This document shows, piece after piece, positions 63,909-64,000 of a stretch of 64,000 nt of DNA; positions within the stretch are counted from its first letter, which is position 1; each line of letters begins with the position of its first letter. Both the position numbers and the translations under genes were made by a program. The stretch lies in NCBI GenBank assembly GCA_017533825.1, contig JAFWIE010000007.1, positions 62,001-126,000 of the forward strand. The letters are read 5' to 3'. Below the pieces are notes generated by a model that ran no database searches, had not been told where the DNA came from, and was given only the letters and a program-made list of their open reading frames with translations. This DNA is from Atopobiaceae bacterium (GTDB lineage Bacteria > Actinomycetota > Coriobacteriia > Coriobacteriales > Atopobiaceae).

Positions 63909-64000
63909 ATGAATGGCGCACCAAAGACATCGACGAGGCGTGTGGGTTGGATCGATGCGGCACGGGCTCTCGGTAGCTGCGCCATCGTCTTTCTGCACGT
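63909..64000 (+). CDS. Acyltransferase family 3 protein, N-terminus (3' end outside window)
   Basis: Only the first 30 codons are present. RVGWIDAARALGSCAIVFLH fits the conserved opening of acyltransferase-3 membrane enzymes (R, W/Y-x-D-x-x-R, then a first helix with a late His). GAAGGACTGAAGG lies before the ATG. The substrate and any extra domains cannot be judged. Confidence 0.75.
   Translation, partial: MNGAPKTSTRRVGWIDAARALGSCAIVFLH

Overview
The window looks like chromosomal DNA from a high-GC, anaerobic actinobacterium, most likely class Coriobacteriia (Olsenella/Atopobiaceae-like). That placement is inferred from GC-rich codon use, an oxygen-sensitive class III ribonucleotide reductase, and the mix of actinobacterial and clostridial-type families; no rRNA or tRNA gene was found to confirm it. 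Both ends cut genes: aspS on the left and an acyltransferase on the right.

Layout. 1-5 kb: aspS end, a polysaccharide flippase and a CapA-like protein. 4.7-9.4 kb: a flavin-linked block in which an ECF-type S/T fusion and a NusG-domain-II membrane protein diverge from an ApbE flavinyltransferase lipoprotein, which is translationally coupled to an EF-G/TetM-like GTPase. 9.5-12.6 kb: an Rpn-family protein, a small membrane protein and an Ldh_2-type dehydrogenase. 12.6-15.2 kb: gpmA, whose 3' end is duplicated downstream, and a glutamine synthetase homologue that lacks most metal ligands. 15.2-17.1 kb: two clusters of short palindromic repeats around one nuclease-like gene. 17.1-20.7 kb: a SpoIIE-type phosphatase and an esterase. 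20.9-26 kb: an amino-acid ABC transporter (two binding proteins, permease, ATPase) and an orphan response regulator. 26.2-36 kb: an HtrA protease, sbcDC, a macro-domain/HTH protein, an Xre regulator and a BspA-like surface protein. 36.1-43.3 kb: a complete trp operon (E-G-D-C-FB fusion-A) behind a T-box leader. 43.4-49.7 kb: an unknown conserved protein, an acyltransferase and nrdG-nrdD with NrdR-like boxes. 50-58 kb: two DUF4430 surface proteins, an SGNH hydrolase lipoprotein and a second SpoIIE-type phosphatase. 58.2-63.8 kb: yebC, a membrane J-domain protein, an LCP-family protein and an AmaP/DUF2273/Asp23 envelope-stress cluster.

Many genes act at the cell envelope (flippase, CapA, LCP, acyltransferases, Asp23 cluster, surface proteins) or in nutrient uptake and biosynthesis (ABC transporter, trp). 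Translational coupling through ATGA overlaps is frequent. The most unusual items are the glutamine synthetase-like protein without its metal sites, the palindromic repeats around the nuclease-like gene, two separate duplications of gene 3' ends, the ECF S/T fusion in a flavinylation context, and the permease with an added extracytoplasmic domain.
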